From an uncultured Oscillospiraceae bacterium (lineage in GTDB: Bacteria; Bacillota; Clostridia; Oscillospirales; Oscillospiraceae), in assembly GCA_905234625.1 (NCBI GenBank), contig CAJOIC010000028.1:1-38844 (forward strand): DNA of 38,844 bases. The letters run 5' to 3'. The notes below the pieces were generated by a model. It was not told the origin of the DNA, did no database searches, and was given only the letters and a program-made list of their open reading frames with translations. Within the stretch, counting starts at the first letter, position 1, and each line of letters begins with the position of its first letter. Positions 8,381 to 15,386 of this stretch are shown here, piece by piece. The translations under genes were made by a program, and so were the position numbers.

Positions 8381-8394
8381 CCTGATAAATCAGG
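8381..8394. promoter_or_regulatory. Dyad CCTGAT-AA-ATCAGG just upstream of the dehydrogenase
   Basis: A perfect 6-bp inverted repeat with a 2-base centre lies 8-21 bases ahead of the dehydrogenase start. This is a plausible operator or leader element; no regulator is identified. Confidence 0.35.
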
Positions 8395-8525
8395 ACAATA
8401 ATAGAGAATTCTCGCAAGCTCAAGTGTTTTGCTAATGGATAACTTAAAAACATCTTATCATAGGTTGTGCACAAGAGCAAGAATAATCACAAAAATAACA
8501 AAATTGTTGCTGTATAAATCAACCA

Positions 8526-8548
8526 AATTTAGTGATAATTACTAAATT
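8526..8548. promoter_or_regulatory. Dyad AATTTAGT-N7-ACTAAATT in the dehydrogenase upstream region
   Basis: A perfect 8-bp inverted repeat lies in a roughly 180-base AT-rich island (8395-8575) upstream of the dehydrogenase gene. It has the form of an operator and could serve a divergent gene that has since been lost. Confidence 0.4.
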
Positions 8549-8578
8549 AACAATTTGTAAGGAAAACCCTCTGCATGA

Positions 8579-8800
8579 AAGGTCCCATCCTTCCTGTTTG
8601 CCGGAAGCAGTCTGCGCTGTGTTGATCGTCTGCTCCGCCGCTTTGTCCTGTTCGATCTGAAAACAGAAAAGCAGATGCATCAAGAGCTGAGGAAGATGCA
8701 GATGTATATCAACTATCTCACTAAGAGCCAGCCCCGTCGTTCTTGTTCGCCGAAAAGGATCGCGCCCGGAGGAAGAGCTTCCGGGCGCGATCGATGTTAA
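8579..8800 (+). pseudogene. Possible C-terminal remnant of a transporter
   Basis: A plus-strand frame opens after a TGA at 8576-8578 and ends at TAA 8798-8800. It includes RRFVLFDLKTEKQMHQELRK, which recalls the cytoplasmic tail of GPH/MFS symporters. There is no early start codon, and the last third reads through a terminator hairpin, so any real gene end is earlier or lost. Very tentative. Otherwise the 500 bases between the dehydrogenase and flavodoxin genes hold only AT-rich regulatory-looking sequence and this frame. Confidence 0.25.
8753..8792 (-). terminator. Terminator after the flavodoxin transcript
   Basis: A perfect 13-bp stem (GATCGCGCCCGGA with TCCGGGCGCGATC, 8758-8770 and 8780-8792) is followed on the minus strand by CTTTTC. 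It closes the DUF3793-flavodoxin-small ORF unit. Confidence 0.85.
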
Positions 8801-8809
8801 TCTGTGTTT

Positions 8810-8890
8810 TTACCTGCGCAGCCGCCGTCTGACCTCGCTGAGAATGACACCCAGCGCCAGGCCGACTGCCGTTCCTCCCAGCGCTTCCAT
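8810..8890 (-). CDS. Possible 26-residue membrane peptide downstream of flavodoxin
   Basis: An ATG two bases after the flavodoxin stop opens a 26-codon frame, MEALGGTAVGLALGVILSEV followed by RRRLRR. This is a single hydrophobic helix with a strongly basic cytoplasmic tail. It ends just before the terminator. The spacing suggests translational coupling to flavodoxin, although there is no separate strong ribosome-binding site. The composition is that of a real small membrane protein rather than random sequence, but the frame is short enough that chance cannot be excluded. Confidence 0.4.
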   Translation of the reverse strand: MEALGGTAVGLALGVILSEVRRRLRR

Positions 8891-8892
8891 GA

Positions 8893-9315
8893 TCAGGACA
8901 GAGCCGCGCCCAACGCCTTGCAGGCTGCAAGAGCGTCGTCATCCGGCGCATCGGCGCATATAACGCTCTCCGCAGCTAGGGTGATGCCCGCCGACTCGCA
9001 GTCCGCTTCCCAGGCGCGCATCCACTCGCCGCCGCCCCAGCCATAGGAGCCGAACAGCGCCACAGCTTTGCCGCCCAGGGCGCCCTTCACCGCGTCGAAC
9101 ATCGGCTGGAATTCATCCTCCTCCAGCACCTCCGCGCCCATGGCCGGGCAGCCAAAGGCGATCGCGTCAAAGCCGGCCGCCTTGTCCGCGCCGAAATCCG
9201 AGGGTCCGAACACGGCGACCTCTGCTCCCTTCTCCCTTGCGCCGGCCTCCACCGCCGAGGCCATGGCCTCCGTATTGCCGGTGCCGCTCCAAAATACGAT
9301 AGCGATCTTGCTCAT
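8893..9315 (-). CDS. Flavodoxin
   Basis: This 140-residue short-chain flavodoxin begins MSKIAIVFWSGTGNTE. SGTGNTE is the FMN phosphate-binding loop. Further FMN-site sections are FGCPAMGAE (about 58-66) and LFGSYGWGGGEW (about 90-101). It is a soluble one-electron carrier that commonly replaces ferredoxin when iron is scarce. The start at 9315 is preceded by AAAGGACGG about 8 bases upstream; the open frame extends further but the family start is clear. It lies 26 bases downstream of the DUF3793 gene and shares its promoter, which contains dyads resembling iron-repressor boxes. This fits iron-responsive expression. Confidence 0.93.
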   Translation of the reverse strand: MSKIAIVFWSGTGNTEAMASAVEAGAREKGAEVAVFGPSDFGADKAAGFDAIAFGCPAMGAEVLEEDEFQPMFDAVKGALGGKAVALFGSYGWGGGEWMRAWEADCESAGITLAAESVICADAPDDDALAACKALGAALS

Positions 9316-9341
9316 GATATGATCCGTCCTTTCGTGAGTTA

Positions 9342-9917
9342 TTATGTACGTCCGACCGAGGGATATTTCGTACCCACGATCAGATTGTCCAGCGTTTTGC
9401 CCCGGGCCGCCGCCCGGCAGAGAGCCTCCGTACAGCGGCGATAGCGCACAAAAGTCCGCTCCGCACGCTCCCGGTCTCCGTACACCTTCCAGAAGCCCAC
9501 GCACTTATAGCCCGCGTGTGGATCGTTCATGAACCCCCGCACATCCTCCGGCGGATAGCTGAGAAACAGCCCGATCTCGTGGGGGAACTCGTCCGTCTCC
9601 TGAAACTGTCGAATGAGCCGCCTTATGCACAGGCCGGGATCGCCGGAACGATAACCCTTGGCCCGCAGGATCGCCGCCGCCTCCGGGGTGCTCAGGTCCC
9701 GGGACAGCGCCTCCGGCCGGTAGAGATAGATCAGCGCCCGCTTCTTGGAATACCGCAGAGGGATCGCCCGCAGGCCGTGCTTCGTCAGGACGCCGTTGAG
9801 CTCCCTCAGCTCCCGGGCTAACGTGGCGCGATCCGTACAGGCCGCCGTGAACAAGCTGCCGGTCTTGATCCCCGCCAGCGTCGGTGCGCAGTATTTCGCG
9901 ATGTACTGATCGGACAT
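9342..9917 (-). CDS. DUF3793 family protein
   Basis: This 191-residue protein matches the DUF3793 pattern: an N-terminal CAPTLAGIKTGSLF motif, a central RYSKKRALIYLYRPE, then FPHEIGLFLSYPPEDVRGF and CVGFWKVYGD. The family is typical of Clostridia and often sits beside a flavodoxin gene, as here. Its biochemical role is unknown; a link to iron limitation or flavodoxin maturation has only been inferred from gene context. GGGAGAGAG precedes the ATG at 9917. A near-perfect sigma-A promoter lies 43 bases upstream of the start. First gene of the DUF3793-flavodoxin operon. Confidence 0.9.
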   Translation of the reverse strand: MSDQYIAKYCAPTLAGIKTGSLFTAACTDRATLARELRELNGVLTKHGLRAIPLRYSKKRALIYLYRPEALSRDLSTPEAAAILRAKGYRSGDPGLCIRRLIRQFQETDEFPHEIGLFLSYPPEDVRGFMNDPHAGYKCVGFWKVYGDRERAERTFVRYRRCTEALCRAAARGKTLDNLIVGTKYPSVGRT

Positions 9918-9935
9918 GGCGCTCTCTCCCGTTAA

Positions 9936-9979
9936 TTAGTTATTCCTAACTTCATAGTAAGTATAGACTAACTATTTAG
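9936..9979. promoter_or_regulatory. Paired TTAG/CTAA operator-like dyads on the flavodoxin promoter
   Basis: One dyad reads TTAG-N6-CTAA (9936-9949), downstream of the -10. The other, CTAA-N4-TTAG (9968-9979), lies inside the spacer. Such TTAGG/CCTAA elements resemble DtxR/IdeR-type metal repressor sites. The position is right for repression, but the identity of the repressor is inferred. Confidence 0.5.
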
Positions 9980-9988
9980 GAATGTCAA
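9960..9988 (-). promoter_or_regulatory. Sigma-A promoter of the DUF3793-flavodoxin operon
   Basis: On the minus strand a consensus TTGACA (9983-9988), a 17-base spacer and TATACT (9960-9965) form one of the best promoters in the window. Confidence 0.85.
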
Positions 9989-10140
9989 CCCCTTTCCGGC
10001 AAAAATCGGCTCCTCTTCCTCTCTTTTCCAGTTGCGGTTGACCTACCGTTTGTTGATGAGGGGGGCCGGGGCCGGATCCCGCCATGGGCGAGCCAGTCGA
10101 TATCGCCAGGGCCGTCCTGTTTCCGGCCGGGGACCGCAAA

Positions 10141-10213
10141 ACCGCCTGTGTCAGCATCCGCATCACGAATTAAACCTTTTAATTCGGAATCAGTATCAGA
10201 TGGCACAGGCGGT
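10141..10213 (-). terminator. Large nested hairpin, probable terminator of the spoIIE unit
   Basis: Outer arms ACCGCCTGTGTCA (10141-10153) and TGGCACAGGCGGT (10201-10213) pair over 13 positions with one wobble. Inside is a second perfect 9-bp hairpin (10166-10186, arms CGAATTAAA/TTTAATTCG, loop CCT). On the minus strand the outer stem is followed by TTTTG, 20 bases past the end of the small membrane-protein gene. The two-tier structure is larger than an ordinary terminator. The neighbouring 9990-10140 stretch has no convincing gene. Confidence 0.55.
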
Positions 10214-10233
10214 CTTCTTCATCTTGTCAAGTA

Positions 10234-10611
10234 TTACACCCCCGCCAGATGGTACACGAGCCAGGCGATCCCAGCCGCCAGAGCCCCGAAGGTCCCCAGA
10301 GCCATGGCCCAGAGCCCCTTCGACGGGCGCCTTGCCGGCGCGCCGTTTTTTCGCAGATAGTCTGCGGCGGCCCTCCGGGCCTCCTCCATCACCTGGTCGG
10401 CGCCCCGCTCCTTCACATACTCGTCCCGAAGCACGAAGATGGCCTCCTCGAACACCCGTGGGTCCGGGGAGCGCACCACGATGACATGCCGGTTCGTACC
10501 CTTGACCAAAAGTCCCGCCTCCCTGCCGCGCATATGCTTCCAGTATAGCCGACGGACGGCGGACTTAAACAGCCGGGGCGTTTTTTTCCCGGCGACGCGG
10601 CCTCGGGTCAC
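10234..10611 (-). CDS. Small C-terminally anchored membrane protein after spoIIE
   Basis: This frame starts with GTG at 10609-10611, overlapping the spoIIE stop as GTGA, and gives 125 residues. The N-terminal about 95 residues are basic and soluble, with HVIVVRSPDPRVFEEAIFVL and a helical segment (ERGADQVMEEARRAAADYL). The C-terminus is one transmembrane helix, KGLWAMALGTFGALAAGIAW and following (about 99-122). The overlap implies translational coupling with spoIIE and possibly a role in sporulation, but the family is not one I recognise. Longer upstream readings of this frame lie inside spoIIE and are not used. Confidence 0.7.
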   Translation of the reverse strand: MTRGRVAGKKTPRLFKSAVRRLYWKHMRGREAGLLVKGTNRHVIVVRSPDPRVFEEAIFVLRDEYVKERGADQVMEEARRAAADYLRKNGAPARRPSKGLWAMALGTFGALAAGIAWLVYHLAGV

Positions 10612-12923
10612 TGCCGCACCTCCACCCGGAGGGCCAGGGCCGTCATGTCGTCGGCGCTGCCGAACCGGACGGCGGCGGCCCGGAGGGTCTGGCAGGCGAT
10701 CTCCTTGGTCTCCAGCCCGTCCGCCCCCGCCAGGAGCTGCCGCAGCCATTGGTCGTTCCTCTCGGCCAGGACCCCGTCCGAGGCGATGAGGGCGATGTGC
10801 CCGGGCCTGAGCTTCATGCGCACGGTATCGGGAGAGCCGTCGTCCCCCGCCAGCATCCCCGCCGCGAGAGACGCGCACTTCACCCGGCGGATCGCCCGGC
10901 CGGTCTTCACATAGGACGGCGCGGCGCCGTATTTATAGAAGCAGGTCTCTCCGGTGAACAGATCCACGCAGCACAGGTCCACCGTGGCGTAGCCCCAGTC
11001 CTCACCGTTTCGCAGCATGGCGGCGGAGTTCAGCAGCCGCATGGCGGTCATGGGCTCCATCCCCGCCCGCAAAAGCTGCTCCAGGATGGCTACTGCGGTG
11101 GTGCTCTCCCCCGCCGCGGCCTCCCCCGTGCCCATACCGTCCGACAGGATGACGCACAGAAGGCCGCTGTCCGTCTTGAAGTACGTCCCCCGGTCCCCGG
11201 AGACATTCTCCCCCTCCTTCTTCATGCAGGCGATGCCCACGGACACCGCCAGGGGCTCCGCCTGCCGCAGCCGGACCCGGCCTTTCTCATTGACTCCCAC
11301 CCGGCAGAGCCGGACCCCCAGGGCGGCGGACAGTTTCTCCAGATACTCCGGCTCCTGGGCCAGCACCTCGATATCCGCCCCCTCCACGGAGGCGTGGAGC
11401 CGTCCCCGGCCGTCCCGGAAGGCGGAGCAGACCCCCTCCAGCTCCCGGCTCTTGAGATAGCGGATGAGCCGCCGCTCCGCCTGGGAGTCCGGTCCCGCCG
11501 CGCCGGATAGCTGCCGGGCGGCGTCCGCCATGAGCTCCGCCATGTCCAGGAACTGACCGTAGGCCGCCGCCCTGCCCTCCCGCAGCCGGGCGGCGTACTG
11601 GCGGCGATACATGAGGCCCCGCAGCTCCCCGTTCACCGCGCTGACGAAGCCCCCCGGGGACACGCACCGCTGCCGAAAGGACACGGGCAGGTCCGTCACG
11701 GTCACGGTGCCCCGGCGGCTCATGCCCTCCGCCATGGAGGCGAGGGCCGTCACGGTATCGGCGTAGTCCTTCTTCCAGCACTGCTCCTTGCAGCCGCAGG
11801 TGCGGCAGACCACGTCCGCCGCCCGGTCGAAGACGGCGGTCATCTCCTCCGTCTCGGAACGCTCCGATGCCCGCTCCGAAGCGGTGTCGTACAGCTCCCG
11901 GAACCCCCGGGCCATGCGGTCCAGCCGGTCCGCGTGATAGAGGCGGAAGGCCGTCTCTCCCTGCCCCCGGCCCACCCGCAGGAGGGACCCCACCGGCGTC
12001 AGCGCCGCCTGAGGCAGGAGCATGAAGATCACCGACGCGGCGAGGCACTCATACAGCGCCGGCAGCCGGTAATCCTCCCCCCAGCCCAGGAGCACCGTCA
12101 CCGCCACCCCCGCGCAGAAGGACACGGAGAAGGTCAGCCGCCCGTACCGGTACAGTGCCCCGGACAGAAGCCCCGCCAGAGCGTAGGCCGAGCAGAAAAA
12201 GAGCGCTCCCACCTCCGCCATATCCATGCCGAGGCCCAGGGCCGCCCCCGCGGCGCAGCCCGTGAGCGGTCCGCCGCAGAAGCCCGCCGCCATCACTCCC
12301 AGCATGCCGAGGAATCGCCCCACAGACAGGGCTCCCCACAGCTTCACCTGGGCAAGGCCCATAAGACCGCAGGCGGCCAGGATCAGGACGCTGATGCTCC
12401 GGCGGGTGTCAGCCGCCTCGCCGGCCCTCTCCGGCGTCAGGATAAAGCCGAAGAGATAGGCGCAGCCTCCCGCCAGTATCACCTCCAGGAAGATCCTGGT
12501 GGGTCCCGGCAGACCCCCCACGGACACATCCGCGTACAGCGAGCCCGTCACCGCCGTCAGCACGGCGGCAGCCGCAGGCATGAACCAGCGCTTGTCCCGT
12601 ACCTTCATCCCCCGGGTCACGAATCCGACGGTAAACACCATGAAGACTGTGGCAATATAACGGAGACCGGCAAAGACGCCTCCCGCCAGAGCGTAGCCCA
12701 CCGTCGCCCCGGCCAGGCACGCGAGGCCCGTCAGCTCCGAGCCCGCCGCCGCCATGGCCGCGATGCCGAAGGGCCCGCAGCCCGAAAACAGCCTGCCCGC
12801 CGACGTGGAGAGCCCCAAAACGAAATACCCGATATACCGCGCCGCCCTGCGCACCGCGGGCCTGCGCCAAAGCGCCGGGAGCGATATCCCTCCCGGCTTC
12901 CCTATCCTGTCCCATGCCGTCAT
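10608..12923 (-). CDS. spoIIE: Stage II sporulation protein E (SpoIIE phosphatase)
   Basis: This 771-residue protein has a multi-pass N-terminal membrane region (about residues 30-310, around ten helices) and a central oligomerisation region containing CRTCGCKEQCW. A C-terminal PP2C-type phosphatase domain follows with metal-binding motifs LSDGMGTGEAAAGES, IASDGVLAE and SADDMTALAL. In spore formers SpoIIE sits at the polar septum and dephosphorylates SpoIIAA, releasing sigma-F in the forespore. GGAGG seven bases before the ATG at 12923 favours that start over the more upstream ATG at 12944. Length and architecture are normal for the family, so the gene looks intact. It indicates a spore-forming host. 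Confidence 0.95.
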   Translation of the reverse strand: MTAWDRIGKPGGISLPALWRRPAVRRAARYIGYFVLGLSTSAGRLFSGCGPFGIAAMAAAGSELTGLACLAGATVGYALAGGVFAGLRYIATVFMVFTVGFVTRGMKVRDKRWFMPAAAAVLTAVTGSLYADVSVGGLPGPTRIFLEVILAGGCAYLFGFILTPERAGEAADTRRSISVLILAACGLMGLAQVKLWGALSVGRFLGMLGVMAAGFCGGPLTGCAAGAALGLGMDMAEVGALFFCSAYALAGLLSGALYRYGRLTFSVSFCAGVAVTVLLGWGEDYRLPALYECLAASVIFMLLPQAALTPVGSLLRVGRGQGETAFRLYHADRLDRMARGFRELYDTASERASERSETEEMTAVFDRAADVVCRTCGCKEQCWKKDYADTVTALASMAEGMSRRGTVTVTDLPVSFRQRCVSPGGFVSAVNGELRGLMYRRQYAARLREGRAAAYGQFLDMAELMADAARQLSGAAGPDSQAERRLIRYLKSRELEGVCSAFRDGRGRLHASVEGADIEVLAQEPEYLEKLSAALGVRLCRVGVNEKGRVRLRQAEPLAVSVGIACMKKEGENVSGDRGTYFKTDSGLLCVILSDGMGTGEAAAGESTTAVAILEQLLRAGMEPMTAMRLLNSAAMLRNGEDWGYATVDLCCVDLFTGETCFYKYGAAPSYVKTGRAIRRVKCASLAAGMLAGDDGSPDTVRMKLRPGHIALIASDGVLAERNDQWLRQLLAGADGLETKEIACQTLRAAAVRFGSADDMTALALRVEVRQ

Positions 12924-12947
12924 CCTCGTACCTCCGGAGATCATTTG

Positions 12948-12971
12948 TTAACATAATTATACTTATGTTAA
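12948..12971 (-). promoter_or_regulatory. 9-bp dyad with embedded TATAAT upstream of spoIIE
   Basis: Arms TTAACATAA and TTATGTTAA flank six bases. On the minus strand a perfect TATAAT (12956-12961) lies in the dyad, about 33 bases before the spoIIE start. No good -35 is visible, which fits an activator-dependent promoter. The motif does not match the usual Spo0A box TGTCGAA. Confidence 0.5.
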
Positions 12972-12996
12972 TTGTTATTTTCCGTCGTTCCGAGGA

Positions 12997-13034
12997 CGAA
13001 AAAAGCGCCCCGGAAGAAAAAACTTCCGGGGCGC
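12997..13034 (-). terminator. Terminator after the 67-residue membrane protein gene
   Basis: A perfect 12-bp stem (GCGCCCCGGAAG with CTTCCGGGGCGC) and 6-base loop, followed on the minus strand by TTTTTT. Confidence 0.92.
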
Positions 13035-13048
13035 CCGCATATGGGCGG

Positions 13049-13252
13049 TCACATATGGGCGATGACCTCCATGGCTTTATAGATGGGGGAGGTGAAGAAC
13101 TCCTCCTCCGGGATATCCTCCACGGCCTCGCCCAGGGCCTTCGCCTCCGTCTTCCGCGCGAGCTTCCTCTCGTGAGCCCGCACGATCTGAAGGGACAGGA
13201 TCACGAAGCAGGCGCACACCGCCACGAAGATATAGAACAGGGTGAGCAGCAC
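13049..13252 (-). CDS. Small membrane protein (67 aa) in the beta-helix operon
   Basis: The frame starts at GTG 13250-13252 with AGGAGG ten bases upstream, placed directly after the stop of the secreted beta-helix-like gene, so the two are probably co-transcribed. The N-terminus is one transmembrane helix (about 1-25, MLLTLFYIFVAVCACFVILS). A basic stretch HERKLARK and an acidic tail EDIPEEEFFTSPIYKAMEV follow, predicted cytoplasmic. A strong terminator lies 15 bases beyond its stop. The good ribosome-binding site, terminator and topology support a real gene; the family is not recognised. It could help secretion or anchoring of the preceding product. Confidence 0.75.
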   Translation of the reverse strand: MLLTLFYIFVAVCACFVILSLQIVRAHERKLARKTEAKALGEAVEDIPEEEFFTSPIYKAMEVIAHM

Positions 13253-13277
13253 GATGATACTACCTCCTTATTCCGAA

Positions 13278-15230
13278 TCAGTCGATGCCGCCGAAGCCGC
13301 CGGGAGGCTCGTCGCTGGGACCCAGGTCCGCAGGGCGCTCGGGAGGCATGGAGCCGTCCGGCATATTGCTCGCTTCGCCCGAGGCGCTCCCGGCAGCGGG
13401 CGTCACCACGATATCGCCCTCCCAGGTGCCGCCGGCGGTGATATCCACGGCGGCGCCGTCCACGGTCACGCCGCCGGTAATGACGGCGCCGGGAGCCACG
13501 GTCAGGCGGTTGAGGTTCGATTCCTCCGTCACGTTCCAGACGGAGTCCGCGTCCATGGTGAGGAAGGTGCCGCGTACCGCGTCATATTCCTCGAAGGCAC
13601 ACAGCCAGCCATAGATGGCGCTGGGGTCCACCACCCGGAAGTTGGAGCCGGTCTCGGTGGGATCGGCCGCGTTCACATAGAGGTTCGTGGCGGGGTCCAG
13701 CACGTAGCTCACGTCCGCATAGTCCGCGAACAGGGCATTCCAATGGGCGTTGTCGTAGGTATGGATGGCGCCGGTGAGGGTGGTGTTCCTGAAGTCCAGG
13801 ACCATGGGACGCTGGTAGTCCTCGTTCACGATATCTCCGGTCCAGTCATTGTCCACGGAGTTCACCTGGCAGCCGGGGATCTCCTCGGTAGCCACGTCGT
13901 CCAGGATCTGGATGGTGCTCTCGTCCAGGTCCACACAGGACATGATGATGACGCCGTTGGAGGATTCAAGGGCCACGTTCTCCAGGTTCGCCGTGCCGCA
14001 GGCCCCCCGGAAGAGGATCGCGGCGCCCTTGAGGTGGTCGAGCCAGGCCTGCTGGATAACGGGGTACTTGTTCTCCCGCTGGTAGGTCGCCCCCGCCGTG
14101 GAGATGAGGGAATTCCTCGCGTTCAGCACGGGAAGGGTCCTCCAGGCGGTGGAGACCGCGGAGTCCTTCACGCCGGTTTCGGGGTTTGCCTGATGGAAGG
14201 TGTCCACCACGTGGAAGACGATGGCGTTCTGGTCGGCGACGATCTCGGTGGGAGTATCCTCGCTGAGCTCCTGGCCCGCCAGGTTCTCCAGGAAGATCTC
14301 GTCCTCCGCCTCCGCCGCCGCCGCGGAGGAGTCCAGGTTCAGGTTGCCGGTGTTGGTGCAGAAGGCGCCGTACTCGGCGGAGTCGAACCGGGAACCGAAG
14401 ACATTCACGGTCAGTCCGGTATCGGCGTAAGTGCCGTACCCGCCGAAGCGGTTGATGGCATCGCCGTTGTAGAGATAGAAATTATAGGAGCTGCCGCCGG
14501 TATCGGTGGACCAGGAGCCGTAGCCCTCGCTGGCCACGGTGGTGTTGTAGATGTACGCGGAAAGGGTGCCGCAGGCAATGAGGTTGCGGGAATTGCCCAG
14601 CTGCGCCGTGAACCAGGGCATATCGCAGTATTCCGCGTCCGCGCCGGTGGATTCGAAATAGCTGTCCTTGATGATCGTGGTGCCGGAGGACAGGCTCACG
14701 GTGTAGCGGCCCAGGCCGCTGTCCCGGGCGTAGACGTTGTCGATGACCATCTCGCCGCTGCCCCGGGCCGCGATGGCCACGCCGCCGGAGGTGGTGGAGC
14801 CCCAGGCGTAGCCGTCGGCCTCCCGGAGGTCGATGACGGTGTTGAAGCTCAGCTCCTCCCCGGTGTAGTGGGTGGTGACGGTATAGTTGTCCGTTTCGCC
14901 GCCCAGGATAAGCTTCTCCGTGCCGGTGTATTCCAGGCCGCCGGCGGCATTGTCCTCGCTGGTGATGCGCACGCCGGTGATCACCGACGCGCTCGCCACC
15001 GCGTCCGGCGCAAAGTCGATGGTCACGAGACTGTCGTCGATCTCCAGGCCGTCCTCCGAGACGGTGTAGACCGCCGTGCCCGCGCCCGCCGCCATATTGG
15101 GCATGGGTCCTCCCTCCGAGGCTCCGCCGGAGGCCTCGCCGGAGGCGAAGGCTCCGCCGCACAGTCCGAAGACCATCAGTACGGCCAGGGCCAGCGCCAT
15201 AACGCTCAGCTTTTGCTTTTTCATAAACAT
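13278..15230 (-). CDS. Secreted beta-helix-like protein A (650 aa)
   Basis: A clear signal peptide (MFMKKQKL, then a hydrophobic core, cleavage near AFA-SGEAS) is followed by a Gly/Ser-rich linker. A long Asn/Thr/Val-rich repetitive region then alternates short strands and turns, typical of right-handed parallel beta-helix or pectate-lyase-like folds. No LPxTG, S-layer or lipobox anchor is visible, so it is exported and either released or bound non-covalently. It is a paralogue of the divergent gene at 15387: shared blocks include NEDYQRPMVL against HEDYQRKMVL, and DADSVWNVTEESNLNRLTV against DADSSWTVTGDSSLNSLTV. GAGGAGG precedes the ATG. No catalytic motif of a known polysaccharide lyase was identified; a binding or scaffolding role is as likely as enzymatic activity. 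Confidence 0.85.
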   Translation of the reverse strand: MFMKKQKLSVMALALAVLMVFGLCGGAFASGEASGGASEGGPMPNMAAGAGTAVYTVSEDGLEIDDSLVTIDFAPDAVASASVITGVRITSEDNAAGGLEYTGTEKLILGGETDNYTVTTHYTGEELSFNTVIDLREADGYAWGSTTSGGVAIAARGSGEMVIDNVYARDSGLGRYTVSLSSGTTIIKDSYFESTGADAEYCDMPWFTAQLGNSRNLIACGTLSAYIYNTTVASEGYGSWSTDTGGSSYNFYLYNGDAINRFGGYGTYADTGLTVNVFGSRFDSAEYGAFCTNTGNLNLDSSAAAAEAEDEIFLENLAGQELSEDTPTEIVADQNAIVFHVVDTFHQANPETGVKDSAVSTAWRTLPVLNARNSLISTAGATYQRENKYPVIQQAWLDHLKGAAILFRGACGTANLENVALESSNGVIIMSCVDLDESTIQILDDVATEEIPGCQVNSVDNDWTGDIVNEDYQRPMVLDFRNTTLTGAIHTYDNAHWNALFADYADVSYVLDPATNLYVNAADPTETGSNFRVVDPSAIYGWLCAFEEYDAVRGTFLTMDADSVWNVTEESNLNRLTVAPGAVITGGVTVDGAAVDITAGGTWEGDIVVTPAAGSASGEASNMPDGSMPPERPADLGPSDEPPGGFGGID

Positions 15231-15254
15231 CCTCCTCTTTATATGATTTATTTG

Positions 15255-15283
15255 AGTATATCATCTAAATATTACAAGAGCAA
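15255..15283 (-). promoter_or_regulatory. Promoter of the beta-helix A operon
   Basis: Minus-strand TTGCTC (15278-15283), 17 bases and TATACT (15255-15260), located 25 bases before the start of the gene. It does not contain the element shared by the two plus-strand promoters nearby. Confidence 0.6.
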
Positions 15284-15310
15284 GAGGCGTTCTTTTGTGA
15301 TATCACACCA

Positions 15311-15350
15311 ATTTCGTTGCTTTACAATCATGAATTTTACAATTTATAAT
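15311..15350 (+). promoter_or_regulatory. Promoter of beta-helix B with shared cluster element
   Basis: TTTACA (15321-15326), an 18-base spacer and TATAAT (15345-15350). The 20 bases 15311-15330 agree at 17 positions with 19176-19195 upstream of the importer operon. In both, the element covers the -35 box and the ten bases ahead of it. This placement suits a common activator or repressor. Confidence 0.7.
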
Positions 15351-15386
15351 TGATCTATCAACCAACCACGAAAGGAAGAGAAAGCC

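Noticed and set aside
8721-8951. 76-codon minus-strand frame overlapping the flavodoxin end and terminator
   Set aside because: It reads through the terminator stem and the flavodoxin gene in another frame; the 26-codon frame is the better candidate there.
9990-10140. Short minus-strand frames of 64 and 73 codons between DUF3793 and the nested hairpin
   Set aside because: No ribosome-binding site and low-complexity translation; they run through the hairpin structure.
11934-12956. 340-codon plus-strand frame opposite spoIIE
   Set aside because: Arg/His/Pro-rich translation opposite SpoIIE membrane helices; no start signals.
13242-15353. 703-codon plus-strand frame opposite beta-helix A
   Set aside because: Repetitive Gly/Val/His composition and no ribosome-binding site; the minus strand has a signal peptide, promoter and paralogue.
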